64,000 nt of DNA from Falsihalocynthiibacter arcticus (GCF_000812665.2 NZ_CP014327.1:3935501-3999500), one strand, 5' to 3'; counted from the first letter of the stretch, positions 37,904 through 47,338 are shown. The notes: generated by a model not told the origin, from the letters alone. Numbers and translations are program-made.

Positions 37904-37937
37904 AAAAAGGGCGCGAAAAGCCGAGGCTCTCCGCGCC
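37904..37937 (-). terminator. Attenuator-like hairpin between dctP and dctQ
   Basis: On the minus strand GGCGCG / CGCGCC encloses a second AGCC/GGCT stem, then a run of five T. It lies 8 nt after the dctP stop and before dctQM. A leaky terminator here would give more binding protein than permease. Confidence 0.7.
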
Positions 37938-37945
37938 AGAAGTTC

Positions 37946-38947
37946 TTATAGACCTGCGTTGATCGCCTGTGCTGCGTCGATATTTTCTTGTCCAACGTCG
38001 CCTGAGAATTGCTCCCAAACTGGCTTCATTGCTTCGACCCAAATGGCACGTTGCTCAACTGTGAGTTCGCGAACTTCACTCCCCGCAGCAATAACACTGG
38101 CTTTGGCTTCTTCGTTCAGCATTGTCGCTTCGGCATTCCGTGTGATGGTCACTTCCTCAAGGATTGTAAGGAGTTGGTCCCGCACGTCGGCATCCAAACT
38201 ATCGAGCCAATCCACAGACGCTACGACCATATAGTCGAGAATGCCGTGGTTGGTTTCGGTGATTCCGTCCTGAACTTCAAAGAACTTCTTGCCGAAGATG
38301 TTGGTCCAAGTGTTTTCTTGACCATCAACAACGCCCTGCTGCAACGCACCGTAAACTTCTGCGAAAGCCATTTTCTGTGGAGAAGCGCCGATGGCATCCA
38401 TTTGTGCAACAAGCACGTCGCTTGATTGCACCCGGAATTTTAGGCCTTCCGCATCCGTTGGCAAAATAAGCGGTTTGTTCGCGGACAGTTGCTTCATACC
38501 ATTGTGCCAGAATTGAAGCCCTTGAAGGCCACGGTTTTGCATGGAGTCCTTCATCGCTTGGCCCGCATCTGAGAATTGAAATTCGTCAACGGCGGCGACG
38601 CTTTTGAACATGAAGGGTAGATCGAAAATGCGGTATTGCTTGGTGAACTTCTCAAATTTTGAGAGGCTCGGCGCGGCCAGTTGGACATCGCCTTGCAGCA
38701 TCGCTTCTAGAACTTTGTTGTCATCATACAGCGTGGAATTCGGATAGACTTCCATACAGGCGACGCCGTTCATTTCTTCATTCACGCGGCTTTCTAGCAA
38801 CGAAGCGGCGATCCCTTTCGGGTGGTTCACGGCGGCGGTTACGTGCGCGAATTTGATGACGATTTCGCCTTCTTCACAGCTCGCTGCGGCAGCGTTAGCG
38901 GTAAAAGATGCGGCCACGATTGCGGCAGTTGCAGTAATAAATTTCAT
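37946..38947 (-). CDS. dctP: TRAP transporter C4-dicarboxylate-type binding protein
   Basis: A 333-residue periplasmic DctP with a signal peptide ending near ANAAAA. It has the substrate-binding Arg region GLKFRVQSSDVLVAQMDAIGASP and GVVDGQENTWTNIFGKKF. The genes upstream (dctB, dctD) support C4-dicarboxylates as ligands, though the ligand is not proven by sequence. Good ribosome site (GGGAGGAG). Confidence 0.93.
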   Translation of the reverse strand: MKFITATAAIVAASFTANAAAASCEEGEIVIKFAHVTAAVNHPKGIAASLLESRVNEEMNGVACMEVYPNSTLYDDNKVLEAMLQGDVQLAAPSLSKFEKFTKQYRIFDLPFMFKSVAAVDEFQFSDAGQAMKDSMQNRGLQGLQFWHNGMKQLSANKPLILPTDAEGLKFRVQSSDVLVAQMDAIGASPQKMAFAEVYGALQQGVVDGQENTWTNIFGKKFFEVQDGITETNHGILDYMVVASVDWLDSLDADVRDQLLTILEEVTITRNAEATMLNEEAKASVIAAGSEVRELTVEQRAIWVEAMKPVWEQFSGDVGQENIDAAQAINAGL

Positions 38948-39149
38948 GCGGGGGCTCCTCCCAAAGTCCGATTATGTTGGCTCGAATGAACCATGCCACA
39001 CCAAACACGCGCAGACAGTGCACGTTCAAGGAAAAATATTTCCGAGGGTCCCTTTAGGAAAGAGTGCTTAAAAAACAAAGCGTTATATCTCCAAAAATAT
39101 CATCTATTCTAATTGCGCTCCTCAAATTGGCGAAATTCCACACACCGTC

Positions 39150-39171
39150 AAAACCGAACTGTGCGGTTTTT
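39150..39171 (-). terminator. Candidate terminator after dctD
   Basis: A 7-bp stem (AAAACCG / CGGTTTT) with a 7-nt loop lies 10-30 nt past the dctD stop. The T residues are part of the stem. Confidence 0.45.
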
Positions 39172-39180
39172 CACACAGAT

Positions 39181-40404
39181 TTATCGATACACTTCCGCAC
39201 GAATCCCGTGACGCGTTAACTTATCGTACAATGTCTTGCGAGGCAGTTTCAAAACCCGTGCGACTTCACTGGCGTTGCCTTTGTACTTGCGCAGCGCCTC
39301 GGTCAACAACGAGCGCTCGACACGCGACAACTGCTCAGCAAGGCCCAGATCATCCGCAACTTCGACCTCGGCAAACCCCATTGCAAACCGCATTGCCGCA
39401 TTCATCAAGGCGCGCGCATTCCCCGGCCATTCCTGCGCCATAAGGCGTGCGATAACCTCCGGAGTGATTTCAGGGACCGGCAGCGCAGCCTGTTCGCAAG
39501 CCAACAGCACATAATTGCGAAACAGCACGGGGATGTCCTCTGGGCGCTCGCGCAGGCTTGGAATACGCACGCGCATCACATCGAGGCGAAAAAACAGCTC
39601 CTCATTAAACCGTCCATGTTCAACATATTCGGACAAATCTTTGTACGTGCCCGCCAAAATTCGCGCTCCCGTACCCTGCTCCATGTGCTGCAAAAGCGCG
39701 AACTGTGTTGCAGGTGGCATGGAGGCAATACCGTCAATAAACAGGCTTCCGTCTTTTGCTTGAGCCAACGCACCTTCAAGCGCTTCGACGCTCAACTCCG
39801 ACGCTGCAATTTTATCAAAGGTCGACATCGCAAGGTTGGATAACAGGTGGATCACTTCTGCCACTTTGGACGTGCCCGAACCTGTCACACCTGCGATCAA
39901 CACATCCGCGTTGGTTGCTGCGACGATGCGCACGCGATTTCGCAACTCATCCGCCGGCTTTGATTGTCCAAAGAGCATCCGCTCTGCTGCATCCCCCTTT
40001 TCTAGCTGCTGTTTCAGACGACGGTTTTCAAGTACGAGACTGCGCGTGCGTAATGCTTTTTGGACAGCGAGCACTAGGTCTTGGGGCGCACAGGGTTTTT
40101 CAATAAAATCGAACGCGCCCGCCGAAATACCCCGCACAGCCATCGGCACATCGCCCTCGCCGGTCAGTAGGATAACTGGCAAATCGGGATCAATATTCTG
40201 GGTGTATTCCAAAAGGTGGAACCCATCTTTTCCTGGCATCCGAATATCGCTTAGTATAACTCCCAGAAAGCCCGCTGAAATGTGGTCTTTTGCTTCGATA
40301 AAACTTGCAGCAAGTGTCGGTACAAGATCGTTCAAGGCGAGTGTTTGCCCCAAAGCTTCGCGCACATGCGCATCGTCATCTACCAGCAAAACCCTTGAAA
40401 TCAC
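39181..40404 (-). CDS. dctD: DctD-type response regulator with degenerate AAA+ domain
   Basis: A 407-residue NtrC-like regulator. The receiver domain is intact (phospho-acceptor Asp about 53 in LSDIRMPG, Lys about 103 in FIEKPC), and a Fis-type HTH is at the C terminus (EVARVLKLPRKTLYDKL). The central domain is damaged. The Walker A motif reads GVTGSGT (Lys replaced), Walker B reads LFIDGI (Glu replaced by Gly), and about 28 residues that should hold the GAFTGA sigma-54 loop are missing. The arginine region (GRFNEELFFRLD) is kept. It probably regulates without sigma-54 ATPase activity. I chose GTG 40404, preceded by AGGAGG. Confidence 0.9.
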   Translation of the reverse strand: MISRVLLVDDDAHVREALGQTLALNDLVPTLAASFIEAKDHISAGFLGVILSDIRMPGKDGFHLLEYTQNIDPDLPVILLTGEGDVPMAVRGISAGAFDFIEKPCAPQDLVLAVQKALRTRSLVLENRRLKQQLEKGDAAERMLFGQSKPADELRNRVRIVAATNADVLIAGVTGSGTSKVAEVIHLLSNLAMSTFDKIAASELSVEALEGALAQAKDGSLFIDGIASMPPATQFALLQHMEQGTGARILAGTYKDLSEYVEHGRFNEELFFRLDVMRVRIPSLRERPEDIPVLFRNYVLLACEQAALPVPEITPEVIARLMAQEWPGNARALMNAAMRFAMGFAEVEVADDLGLAEQLSRVERSLLTEALRKYKGNASEVARVLKLPRKTLYDKLTRHGIRAEVYR

Positions 40405-40408
40405 GCGC

Positions 40409-42175
40409 TTATTCCTCCTGCACACCGGTTCGAGCCGCCGCCAATTCCACAATGAATTCCGCGCCGCCTTCTGGATGATTGCGCCCACGGATATTCCCCC
40501 CAAAGCTTTGGATCAAGCCATATGAGATACTCAACCCAAGCCCCATGCCTTCGGCGGCCCCAATTTTTTTGGTCGAATAAAACGGGTCGAAAATCTTCTC
40601 GGGGGCGTCAATTCCGGGGCCAAAGTCACGCAGATGGATACGGCAAGTCTCAGGTTGTGCGTCAATCCGAATGGATACTTTCTTAAGCGCGCTCGCGTCC
40701 ATTGCATCCGCGGCATTGGCCAAAAGATTGGTCAAAACCTGCTGCAAACGCACCTCGCCACCGCGCGCCCAAATGCTGGTTTGGGGCCGTTGCCAATCCA
40801 CAGCAATGCCCTCCCGCAAAAGTCTCTCTTCACTCATCTCCAAAACCGCATCAACAACGGAACAAATGTCGACATTGGTAATCGGCTCATATTCTTGCCG
40901 TGCAAACGCGCGTAGGTTTTTGATTATGCGCCCCATGCGGCGCGACAATTCACTAATCCTCGCGAGGTTTTGGCCTGCGACTTCGGTATTCCCCCGCTCC
41001 AAAAACACCTCGGCGTTTTCTGCAAACGAGCGAATGGCCATCAGTGGTTGGTTTAATTCGTGGCTAATTCCTGCTGACATTTCCCCAAGGGCTGTGAGTT
41101 TACTGGCCTGAACGAGATCGGCTTGCGCCTGTTTCAAGGCGGATTCTGCCTCCTCGCGTTCGGTAATTTCACGGCGTAAATCCGTGTTCGCATTTGAGAG
41201 TTCTTGGGTGCGTAATTGGACCCGCCCCTCTAGCTCGGCTTTGGCTTCTGCTTCGACTGCCAAAAGGTCCGCCAACCCTCGTCTGCGCTCAGAGGCCAGA
41301 TACAGAAACGCGCCAAACGTCACACAAAGCGCTGCCGCCACAAGTGCTTGAAGCCATGCATTTCGTTCTGCGGGCGCTGTGGAAATCAACACTTCACCCG
41401 TCATTCCGATCACCGGCACGGGCTGCGTCAAATGCAAAGCCCGCGCAGGAATATACGGCCACCCATTTGTGCGCCAAATCTCATGGCCAGAAATAATCTG
41501 CGTAGAATGTTCAAGGAACGGATGCGGGTTCTCTAAGGGGATCAATGCGTTGCGTTCCCGAAACAGCAGTTCTGAACGGTTTGAAACAAAGACCACACCC
41601 GCCTCATCCGTGAAGAAAATCGCCTGCGGATCCCCTCGCCAATCACTCTCCTCAACGGCCTCGATATCGACTTTGACAACCACCGCGCCAAAGGGGGCAC
41701 CTCCCGCGAGCAGCGGCGCAGAAAAATAGAAAATTCGCGCGCCTATATCCTCGATTAAAAAATGGGATGCCCCCAAGGCACCATCCATCGCACGCTGGAA
41801 ATATGCCTTTGAGTTTTGGTTTCTCTCGTTGGTCTTTACCCCTTTAGAGCTTGCTAGAACCTCGCCATCAGCCCCCACCAAAAATATCTCGAGCGGGCCT
41901 GTTTTGTCCGCAGCTTCGAGCAAAACAGAAAAAGCGTCTGGGTCAACTCCGCCTTTTGCTAGGCTCAAAAGCGACGGATGATCTGCGAGCAAAACCCCAA
42001 CTTGCTGAAACCTTTGCAACTCCCCCACCAACCGATCCGATGCAAGCGAAAGGTCCGCGTGTCCACGTTCCGCCAGAGGCGTAAGGGCCGCCGTAAAAGC
42101 AAACCACCAAACCAGCGCCGAAAATCCGGTAACGGCACATAAATACGCGATGATTGCGCCAAAACGACGTGGCAT
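40409..42175 (-). CDS. dctB: C4-dicarboxylate sensor histidine kinase
   Basis: A 588-residue membrane kinase. It has one membrane segment near residues 5-25, a periplasmic sensor domain of about 250 residues and a second segment near 285-305 (LQALVAAALCVTFGAFLYLA). A coiled-coil linker follows, then the catalytic core: H box GISHELNQPLMAIRSF, N box QQVLTNLLANAADAM, G boxes DFGPGID and GMGLGLSI. The frame is open to 42352, but ATG 42175 has GGGGAG upstream. It pairs with dctD, whose start lies 5 nt after the dctB stop. Confidence 0.92.
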   Translation of the reverse strand: MPRRFGAIIAYLCAVTGFSALVWWFAFTAALTPLAERGHADLSLASDRLVGELQRFQQVGVLLADHPSLLSLAKGGVDPDAFSVLLEAADKTGPLEIFLVGADGEVLASSKGVKTNERNQNSKAYFQRAMDGALGASHFLIEDIGARIFYFSAPLLAGGAPFGAVVVKVDIEAVEESDWRGDPQAIFFTDEAGVVFVSNRSELLFRERNALIPLENPHPFLEHSTQIISGHEIWRTNGWPYIPARALHLTQPVPVIGMTGEVLISTAPAERNAWLQALVAAALCVTFGAFLYLASERRRGLADLLAVEAEAKAELEGRVQLRTQELSNANTDLRREITEREEAESALKQAQADLVQASKLTALGEMSAGISHELNQPLMAIRSFAENAEVFLERGNTEVAGQNLARISELSRRMGRIIKNLRAFARQEYEPITNVDICSVVDAVLEMSEERLLREGIAVDWQRPQTSIWARGGEVRLQQVLTNLLANAADAMDASALKKVSIRIDAQPETCRIHLRDFGPGIDAPEKIFDPFYSTKKIGAAEGMGLGLSISYGLIQSFGGNIRGRNHPEGGAEFIVELAAARTGVQEE

Positions 42176-42264
42176 AGGCTCCCCTTTTGCCACAGGATAG
42201 GCATCCGCCCTTGCCTTGACCACCCGCATTTGAAAGGTTGGGTTTTCAACTTCACGAGGCTTCC

Positions 42265-43445
42265 ATGAAAACACTTTCCCAAGCGCCAACAGACCCTGCA
42301 TTTGTTCAAGACCCCTATCCATTTTACGAACGCGCGCGGGAATGTGGCTCAATGTTTCATTGGACCGACTATGACATGCCCTGTGCTGTTTCCTATGCTG
42401 CGGTAAATGCTATCCTGCGCGACCGTCGTATGGGCCGCGAAGTTCCAGCCGAAATGGCTGTTGCCCCCCTGCCCATCAGGCTGGATTTTGGGCTATCGAG
42501 AACCACTCGATGTTGGAATTGGAGCCGCCGCGTCACACCCGCTTGCGCGGCCTCGTTTTACGCGCCTTCACCAGTCGCCGCATTGCCTCTTTGGGGCCAG
42601 AAATCGCTCAGCTTGCACATGAGTTAATCGACCGCTTGCCTGAGGGGGAATTTGACCTCATCAAGCATTTTGCCGAACCCCTTCCCGTCATCGTTATCGC
42701 GCGTTTTTTAGGCGTGCCAGAAGAGCGCGCACCTGACCTCCTCGCTTGGTCCCACGCGATTGTTGGCATGTATAAAGCGGGGCGTACCACGGAAGACGAA
42801 ATTGCGGCGGCAACTGCAGGCCGCGCGTTTTCTGACTTCTTGCGCGACTATATCGCTTTTCGGCGTGACAAACCCCAAGACAATTTGATTACCCACCTGA
42901 TTGCCGCAGAAGAAGACGGCGAAAAACTGTCAACCGACGAGCTAATTGCGACCTGTGTTTTGTTGCTAAACGCGGGGCATGAGGCAACGGTTCATACGTT
43001 AGGTAACGGCCTCAAAGCCATGCTCCAGAACGATTTTTCCGCAGAGGTGGTGACGCCAGATACGATCGAAGAAACCGTCGAAGAAATGCTCCGTTATGAC
43101 CCACCTCTGCATATGTTTACGCGATATGTTTATGAAGATGTCGACATTGGCCCGCATAGGTTTTCGCGCGGGGATCGCATCGCCTGCCTGCTCGCCGCGG
43201 CAAATCGCGACCCGCAAAGGTGGGAGGCCGCAGACAAGTTTCAACCACAACGCTTCAAACAAGTTAACGCAAGTTTCGGGGCTGGCGCGCATTTTTGCAT
43301 CGGTGCACCCCTTGGCCGGTTGGAGCTGCAAACGTCGCTCCCGATTTTGTTTGAACGCATGCCAAATTTGGCACTCGCCCAAGAGCCGAAATACGCGCCG
43401 ATCTACCATTTCCGCGGTTTGGACCGCCTCCTGTTAACGCGCTGA
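42265..43445 (+). pseudogene. Cytochrome P450, frameshifted at a C run
   Basis: The N-terminal frame (from 42265, GAGG upstream) encodes MKTLSQAPTDPAFVQDPYPFYERAREC up to REVPAEMAVAP. The rest of the P450 continues in another frame: FWAIENHSMLELEPPRHTRLRGL, the I helix NAGHEATVHTLGNG, the EEMLRYDPP K-helix region and the heme loop FGAGAHFCIGAPLGR. The switch falls in a run of six C (42464-42469). Seven C would give an uninterrupted 393-residue protein, normal for this family. Likely a sequence error; substrate unknown. Confidence 0.88.
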
Positions 43446-43463
43446 CGCCTGCAATGAGCACCG

Positions 43464-43496
43464 CCGCCGAGGAAGGCTCGATGCCTTTCTCGGCGG
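43464..43496. terminator. Long stem-loop between convergent P450 and Lrp genes
   Basis: A 14-bp stem with one mismatch (CCGCCGAGGAAGGC / GCCTTTCTCGGCGG) and a 5-nt loop, placed between the two convergent stop codons. No T run on either side. Confidence 0.55.
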
Positions 43497-43511
43497 CTCT
43501 TCGGCAAAACC

Positions 43512-43973
43512 CTAAAGCGGCAGCATCGTTGTCGATTTGATCTCTTCCATCGAAAGCAGCGCCGTCACATTGTAAATGCGCACTTCCGAAATCAGGGCTT
43601 GGTAAAACACATCATAAGCCCGCGCATTCTTGACCCGCACTTTGAGAATATAATCGATCTCGCCCGCGAGGCGATGCGCTTCTTGCACTTCGGGACGTTC
43701 AAGCAGCGCCTTCAGGAAGGCCTGTTGCCACTCCCCTTCATGCTCTGACGTGCGGATTAGAACAAAGAAGCAGGCTTCAAACCCAAGCGCCTCCGCATCA
43801 AGAACGACCGTTTGCTGGCCGATGATTTTGGCCTCCCTCATTTTCTTGATACGATTCCAAACCGGTGTCTTGGAACTACCCACTTTCGTCGCGATATCAT
43901 CCAAAGACTGCGCTGCATCGCGCTGCAACTCACTCAGGATTTTCCGATCTAGATCATCCAAACGGACAGCCAT
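43512..43973 (-). CDS. Lrp/AsnC family regulator next to the sulfate assimilation operon
   Basis: A 153-residue regulator. The HTH is LDDLDRKILSELQRDAAQSLDDIATKVGSSKTPVWNRIKKM, followed by a RAM effector domain (HRLAGEIDYILKVRV). It is divergent from DUF2849-cysI-cysH, with an Lrp-like palindrome in between. Control of sulfur assimilation in response to an amino acid such as cysteine is a context-based inference. Confidence 0.9.
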   Translation of the reverse strand: MAVRLDDLDRKILSELQRDAAQSLDDIATKVGSSKTPVWNRIKKMREAKIIGQQTVVLDAEALGFEACFFVLIRTSEHEGEWQQAFLKALLERPEVQEAHRLAGEIDYILKVRVKNARAYDVFYQALISEVRIYNVTALLSMEEIKSTTMLPL

Positions 43974-44063
43974 CCCAATTCCTTCCTAATTCCAGAACTC
44001 ATGTTCTTCTGCGCGCGACAATCGGAACATTCTTCCTTATTAGCAAGAGGGCATAGCACTAAT

Positions 44064-44079
44064 TAGGGAAAATATCCTA
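44064..44079. promoter_or_regulatory. Lrp-type palindrome upstream of the cys operon
   Basis: TAGGGAAAATATCCTA is an A/T-centred imperfect palindrome resembling the Lrp box. It lies between the divergent regulator (start 43973) and the operon (start 44179). A second inverted pair, CCTTATTAG/CTAATTAGG, flanks it partly. Confidence 0.42.
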
Positions 44080-44178
44080 TATTAGAGGTCAGAAACAACG
44101 CATTTAGACGCAATCTCAAAATTCGTTTAAGTTTGAGGACTTAAATCCTCGCGTCCCCGAACCAAAGGAGCTTCTGTA

Positions 44179-44487
44179 ATGGCCCGTGCTTTTACGCCAA
44201 AAGTTGTCACCGCCAATGAACTCATCTCTGGGGATGTGGTCTATCTCAGCGCCGATGGAAAATGGGTGCACCGGCATGCAGATGCCGAACTTATTACCGA
44301 TGAAGTGCACGCTGCGGAGCGCCTTCAATTGGCCGAAGCTCAAGTCGGCCAAATTGTCGGGGCCTACCTTGCGGATGCTGTCGCAAGCGATGCGGGCCCC
44401 GTCCCTGTCCACTTCCGCGAAGAATTTCGCGCAGCTGGCCCCTCAAACTACAACCACGGAAAACAGGCGGAGCTCCCAAATGTATAA
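44179..44487 (+). CDS. DUF2849 domain protein
   Basis: A 102-residue soluble protein (TPKVVTANELISGDVVYLSADGKWV, EELITDE-like acidic stretch, PVPVHFREEFRAAGPSNY). The family is found almost only upstream of sulfite reductase genes and is taken as an accessory of sulfate assimilation; the mechanism is unknown. AAAGGAG precedes the start. It overlaps cysI by 8 nt. Confidence 0.92.
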   Translation: MARAFTPKVVTANELISGDVVYLSADGKWVHRHADAELITDEVHAAERLQLAEAQVGQIVGAYLADAVASDAGPVPVHFREEFRAAGPSNYNHGKQAELPNV

Positions 44488-46150
44488 GTACAACGATTTT
44501 GACGAAGCTTTCCTGCGCGCACGCACCGCACAATTCCGCAAACAAGTTGAGCGCCGCATTTCGGGCAGCCTCACCGAGGATGAATTCAAACCCCTACGTT
44601 TGATGAACGGTCTCTATCTCCAGCTTCACGCCTATATGCTGCGCGTGGCCATCCCCTACGGCTCGCTTTCCTCCGCGCAAATGGACCAGCTCGCTTATAT
44701 TGCCGACACGTGGGACAAAGGCTATGGCCACTTCACCACGCGTCAGAACATCCAATACAACTGGCCCAAACTGTCGGACGTGCCAGATATGCTCGACGCG
44801 CTGGCCGATGTGCAAATGCATGCGAACCAGACCTCGGGCAATACCATTCGCAACGTCACCAGCGACCCGTTTGCGGGGGCTGCTGTTGACGAAATCGAAG
44901 ACCCACGTCCCGTGGCCGAGCTTTTGCGTCAATGGTCCACCGACCACCCCGAGTTTCAATTCTTGGGCCGCAAGTTCAAGATCGCAGTTGGCGCAAGCAA
45001 AGCGGATCGCGCGGTTCTGAAATCTCACGATTTGGCGGTCAATATCGTTGAAAATGACGCTGGAGAAACAGGCTATCAAATCCTCATCGGGGGTGGCCTT
45101 GGCCGCACGCCAATGGTGGGTAAGGTCCTGAACGACTTCTTGCCGCGCGAAGTTTTGTTGCCCTATGTCGAGGCTGTCCTTTCCGTTTACAACCTCTTGG
45201 GGCGTCGGGATAATAAATACAAAGCTCGCCTAAAAATCACGGTCCACGAAAATGGCCTCGATACCATTCGTGCCCTCGTAGAGGAGCGTTTCGCTGAATT
45301 GCGCCCAACCTTTGCGGGCGGCGATCAAGCTTTGCTTACTGAAATCGCGACGTATTTTGCCCCCCCGATCTATTCAGACGCGCCGGACGACGCCTATGAT
45401 GCTGCTTACAACGCCGATCCATTGTTTCGCGCGTGGGCCGACACCAACTTGTCGCCACACAAACATTCCGGTTACGCGATCGCGACAATCTCGCTCAAGG
45501 CGCATGGCGAAACCCCCGGTGATGCAACCAGCGCACAAATGCGGACCTTAGCTCAACTCGCGCGCGACTTTGCGCACGATGAATTGCGCATCAGCCATGA
45601 GCAAAACGTGATCCTTCCGCATGTTCACAAACGTCACCTGCCGGTAATTCACGCCGAATTGCGCAAGGTTGGCTTGGCGACGGCCAACATCGGGTTGATT
45701 TCCGACATCATCGCTTGCCCCGGCATGGATTATTGCGCGCTTGCAACGGCACGCTCTATTCCTGTGGCGCAGAAAATTGCCACACGGTTTGACGAGTTGA
45801 AGTTGGAGCATGAAATCGGCGCGCTCAAAATCAAAATCTCGGGCTGCATCAATGCCTGTGGTCACCACCACGTGGGCCATATCGGCATCCTTGGTCTGGA
45901 TCGCGCCGGCGTCGAGAACTACCAAATTACCCTTGGCGGCGACGGTACAGAAACAACGGTGATCGGCGAACGCGCAGGACCTGGATTTGCCTATGACGAG
46001 ATTGTCCCAGCGATTGAACGTCTCATTATGGGCTATCTTGACTTGCGTCTAAACCACGATGAAACATTCCTCGCGACTTTCCGCCGCTTGGGCATGGCGC
46101 CGTTCAAAGAAGTGCTTTATCCGGAGGCTGCGAAGCGTAATGCTGCATGA
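44480..46150 (+). CDS. cysI: Assimilatory nitrite/sulfite reductase hemoprotein
   Basis: A 556-residue siroheme/[4Fe-4S] enzyme reducing sulfite to sulfide. It shows GYGHFTTRQNIQYNWPKL, TSGNTIRNVTSDP and the cluster-binding cysteines in ACPGMDYCALA and SGCINACGHHHVGHIG. The frame is open to 44186, but MYKYNDFDEAFLRARTAQF at 44480 is the family start. No cysJ flavoprotein is present; electrons may come from ferredoxin via the fpr gene downstream (inference). Confidence 0.94.
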   Translation: MYKYNDFDEAFLRARTAQFRKQVERRISGSLTEDEFKPLRLMNGLYLQLHAYMLRVAIPYGSLSSAQMDQLAYIADTWDKGYGHFTTRQNIQYNWPKLSDVPDMLDALADVQMHANQTSGNTIRNVTSDPFAGAAVDEIEDPRPVAELLRQWSTDHPEFQFLGRKFKIAVGASKADRAVLKSHDLAVNIVENDAGETGYQILIGGGLGRTPMVGKVLNDFLPREVLLPYVEAVLSVYNLLGRRDNKYKARLKITVHENGLDTIRALVEERFAELRPTFAGGDQALLTEIATYFAPPIYSDAPDDAYDAAYNADPLFRAWADTNLSPHKHSGYAIATISLKAHGETPGDATSAQMRTLAQLARDFAHDELRISHEQNVILPHVHKRHLPVIHAELRKVGLATANIGLISDIIACPGMDYCALATARSIPVAQKIATRFDELKLEHEIGALKIKISGCINACGHHHVGHIGILGLDRAGVENYQITLGGDGTETTVIGERAGPGFAYDEIVPAIERLIMGYLDLRLNHDETFLATFRRLGMAPFKEVLYPEAAKRNAA

Positions 46151-46922
46151 TCCACTGAACCTTTCGGTCGTAGAGCGGGTTGCGCAACTCAACACGCGCT
46201 ATGCCCATCACGGCGCAACGGCGGTCCTTGAACGTGCGTTGAGCGACCCGCAAGTCGGACGTATTGGCTTGGTTTCATCCTTCGGGGCGGAATCCGTGGT
46301 GCTGTTGCACATGATTTCGATCATGGATCGCAGCACGCCGATCGTCTTTATTGACACGGAAATGCTCTTTACGGAAACGCTTGAGTATCAAATGGAGTTA
46401 TCTGAGCGTTTGCGTCTGACCAATGTGCAAGTCATCCGCGCGAGTGACGCCGATATCGCCGAGATCGATCCCGACGGCACGCTAAATCAACGCGATACGG
46501 ATGCCTGCTGTGCCCTGCGCAAAACGGAGCCCTTGCAAAAGGCATTGGGCGGCTTTGACGCGTGGATTACAGGACGCAAACGCTTTCAAGCGGGGAGTCG
46601 TGTGGCGCTGGATTTCTTTGAAAACGAAGATGACACGCGTATCAAAGTTAACCCTCTCGCTTATTGGGCGCCTGAAGATTTGCGGGCCTATATGGAAAAC
46701 AACCGCCTGCCGCGCCACCCCTTAGTGGCCAAAGGCTACCCCTCGATTGGTTGTGCGCCCTGCACAAGCCCCGTTGCCGAAGGCGAAGATCCTAGATCGG
46801 GCCGTTGGCGCGGCCAAGAAAAGGTCGAATGCGGCATCCACTTTGTCGATGGCAAAATGGTGCGCGGCCCCCTACCTGTGGAACAAACCTCGGTCTCAGC
46901 GACCCAAGGAGCCGGACAATGA
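46140..46922 (+). CDS. cysH: Adenylyl-sulfate (APS/PAPS) reductase
   Basis: A 260-residue assimilatory reductase producing sulfite. It has VSSFGAESVVLLHM and the paired cysteines of the [4Fe-4S] type (DACCALRK, GCAPCTSP), which favour APS over PAPS as substrate. The catalytic Cys is in KVECGIHF. It begins 11 nt before the cysI stop and ends in an ATGA overlap with the DUF934 gene. Confidence 0.95.
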   Translation: MLHDPLNLSVVERVAQLNTRYAHHGATAVLERALSDPQVGRIGLVSSFGAESVVLLHMISIMDRSTPIVFIDTEMLFTETLEYQMELSERLRLTNVQVIRASDADIAEIDPDGTLNQRDTDACCALRKTEPLQKALGGFDAWITGRKRFQAGSRVALDFFENEDDTRIKVNPLAYWAPEDLRAYMENNRLPRHPLVAKGYPSIGCAPCTSPVAEGEDPRSGRWRGQEKVECGIHFVDGKMVRGPLPVEQTSVSATQGAGQ

Positions 46923-47338
46923 CAGTACTGATTAACGACAGTGGCTTTGGAACCGACGATTGGGTCGATGCCTTTCTCACGCTCGAAGACCTTCCCGTTG
47001 CCAAAGGCGCTATCAATGTCGCCGTTGACCTTCCAAGCGATTGCGACCCTGCTAGCCTCGAGGGTCATTTGTCGGACATCGACATGATCCGCGTGGATTT
47101 CCCCACCTCCGCCGATGGGCGCGGCTTCACCATCGCGCGCCGTTTGCGCTTGATGGGATTTGTGGGCCGCCTACGCGCCAAGGGGCATGTGATCTCGGAT
47201 CAATACGCTATGGCCCGCCGCTCAGGTTTTGACGAAGTGGAAATTTCTGACGCCCTCGCGGCCCGTCAACCCGCCGAGGAGTGGGCGTTTCGCGCGAAAT
47301 GGCAAGACCATGACTATCAGTCGCGGCTGCGCGCCTAG
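46919..47338 (+). CDS. DUF934 protein, sulfite reduction-associated
   Basis: A 139-residue protein with the DUF934 core (IDMIRVDFPTSADGRGFTIARRLRLMGFVGRLRAKGHVISDQYAMARRSGFDEVEI). It is consistently found after cysH in proteobacteria lacking a flavoprotein subunit, and is annotated elsewhere as an oxidoreductase partner. No cofactor motif is visible. ATGA overlap with cysH. Confidence 0.92.
   Translation: MTVLINDSGFGTDDWVDAFLTLEDLPVAKGAINVAVDLPSDCDPASLEGHLSDIDMIRVDFPTSADGRGFTIARRLRLMGFVGRLRAKGHVISDQYAMARRSGFDEVEISDALAARQPAEEWAFRAKWQDHDYQSRLRA

Noticed and set aside
38948-39030. Possible sigma-54 promoter upstream of dctP (TGGCATG on the minus strand)
   Set aside because: The -12 element is wrong: TC replaces the required GC at the correct spacing.
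44120-44150. Stem-loop GAGGA..TCCTC before DUF2849 as a SAM-type riboswitch
   Set aside because: Only one short hairpin is visible; no conserved SAM-II or other riboswitch core was found.
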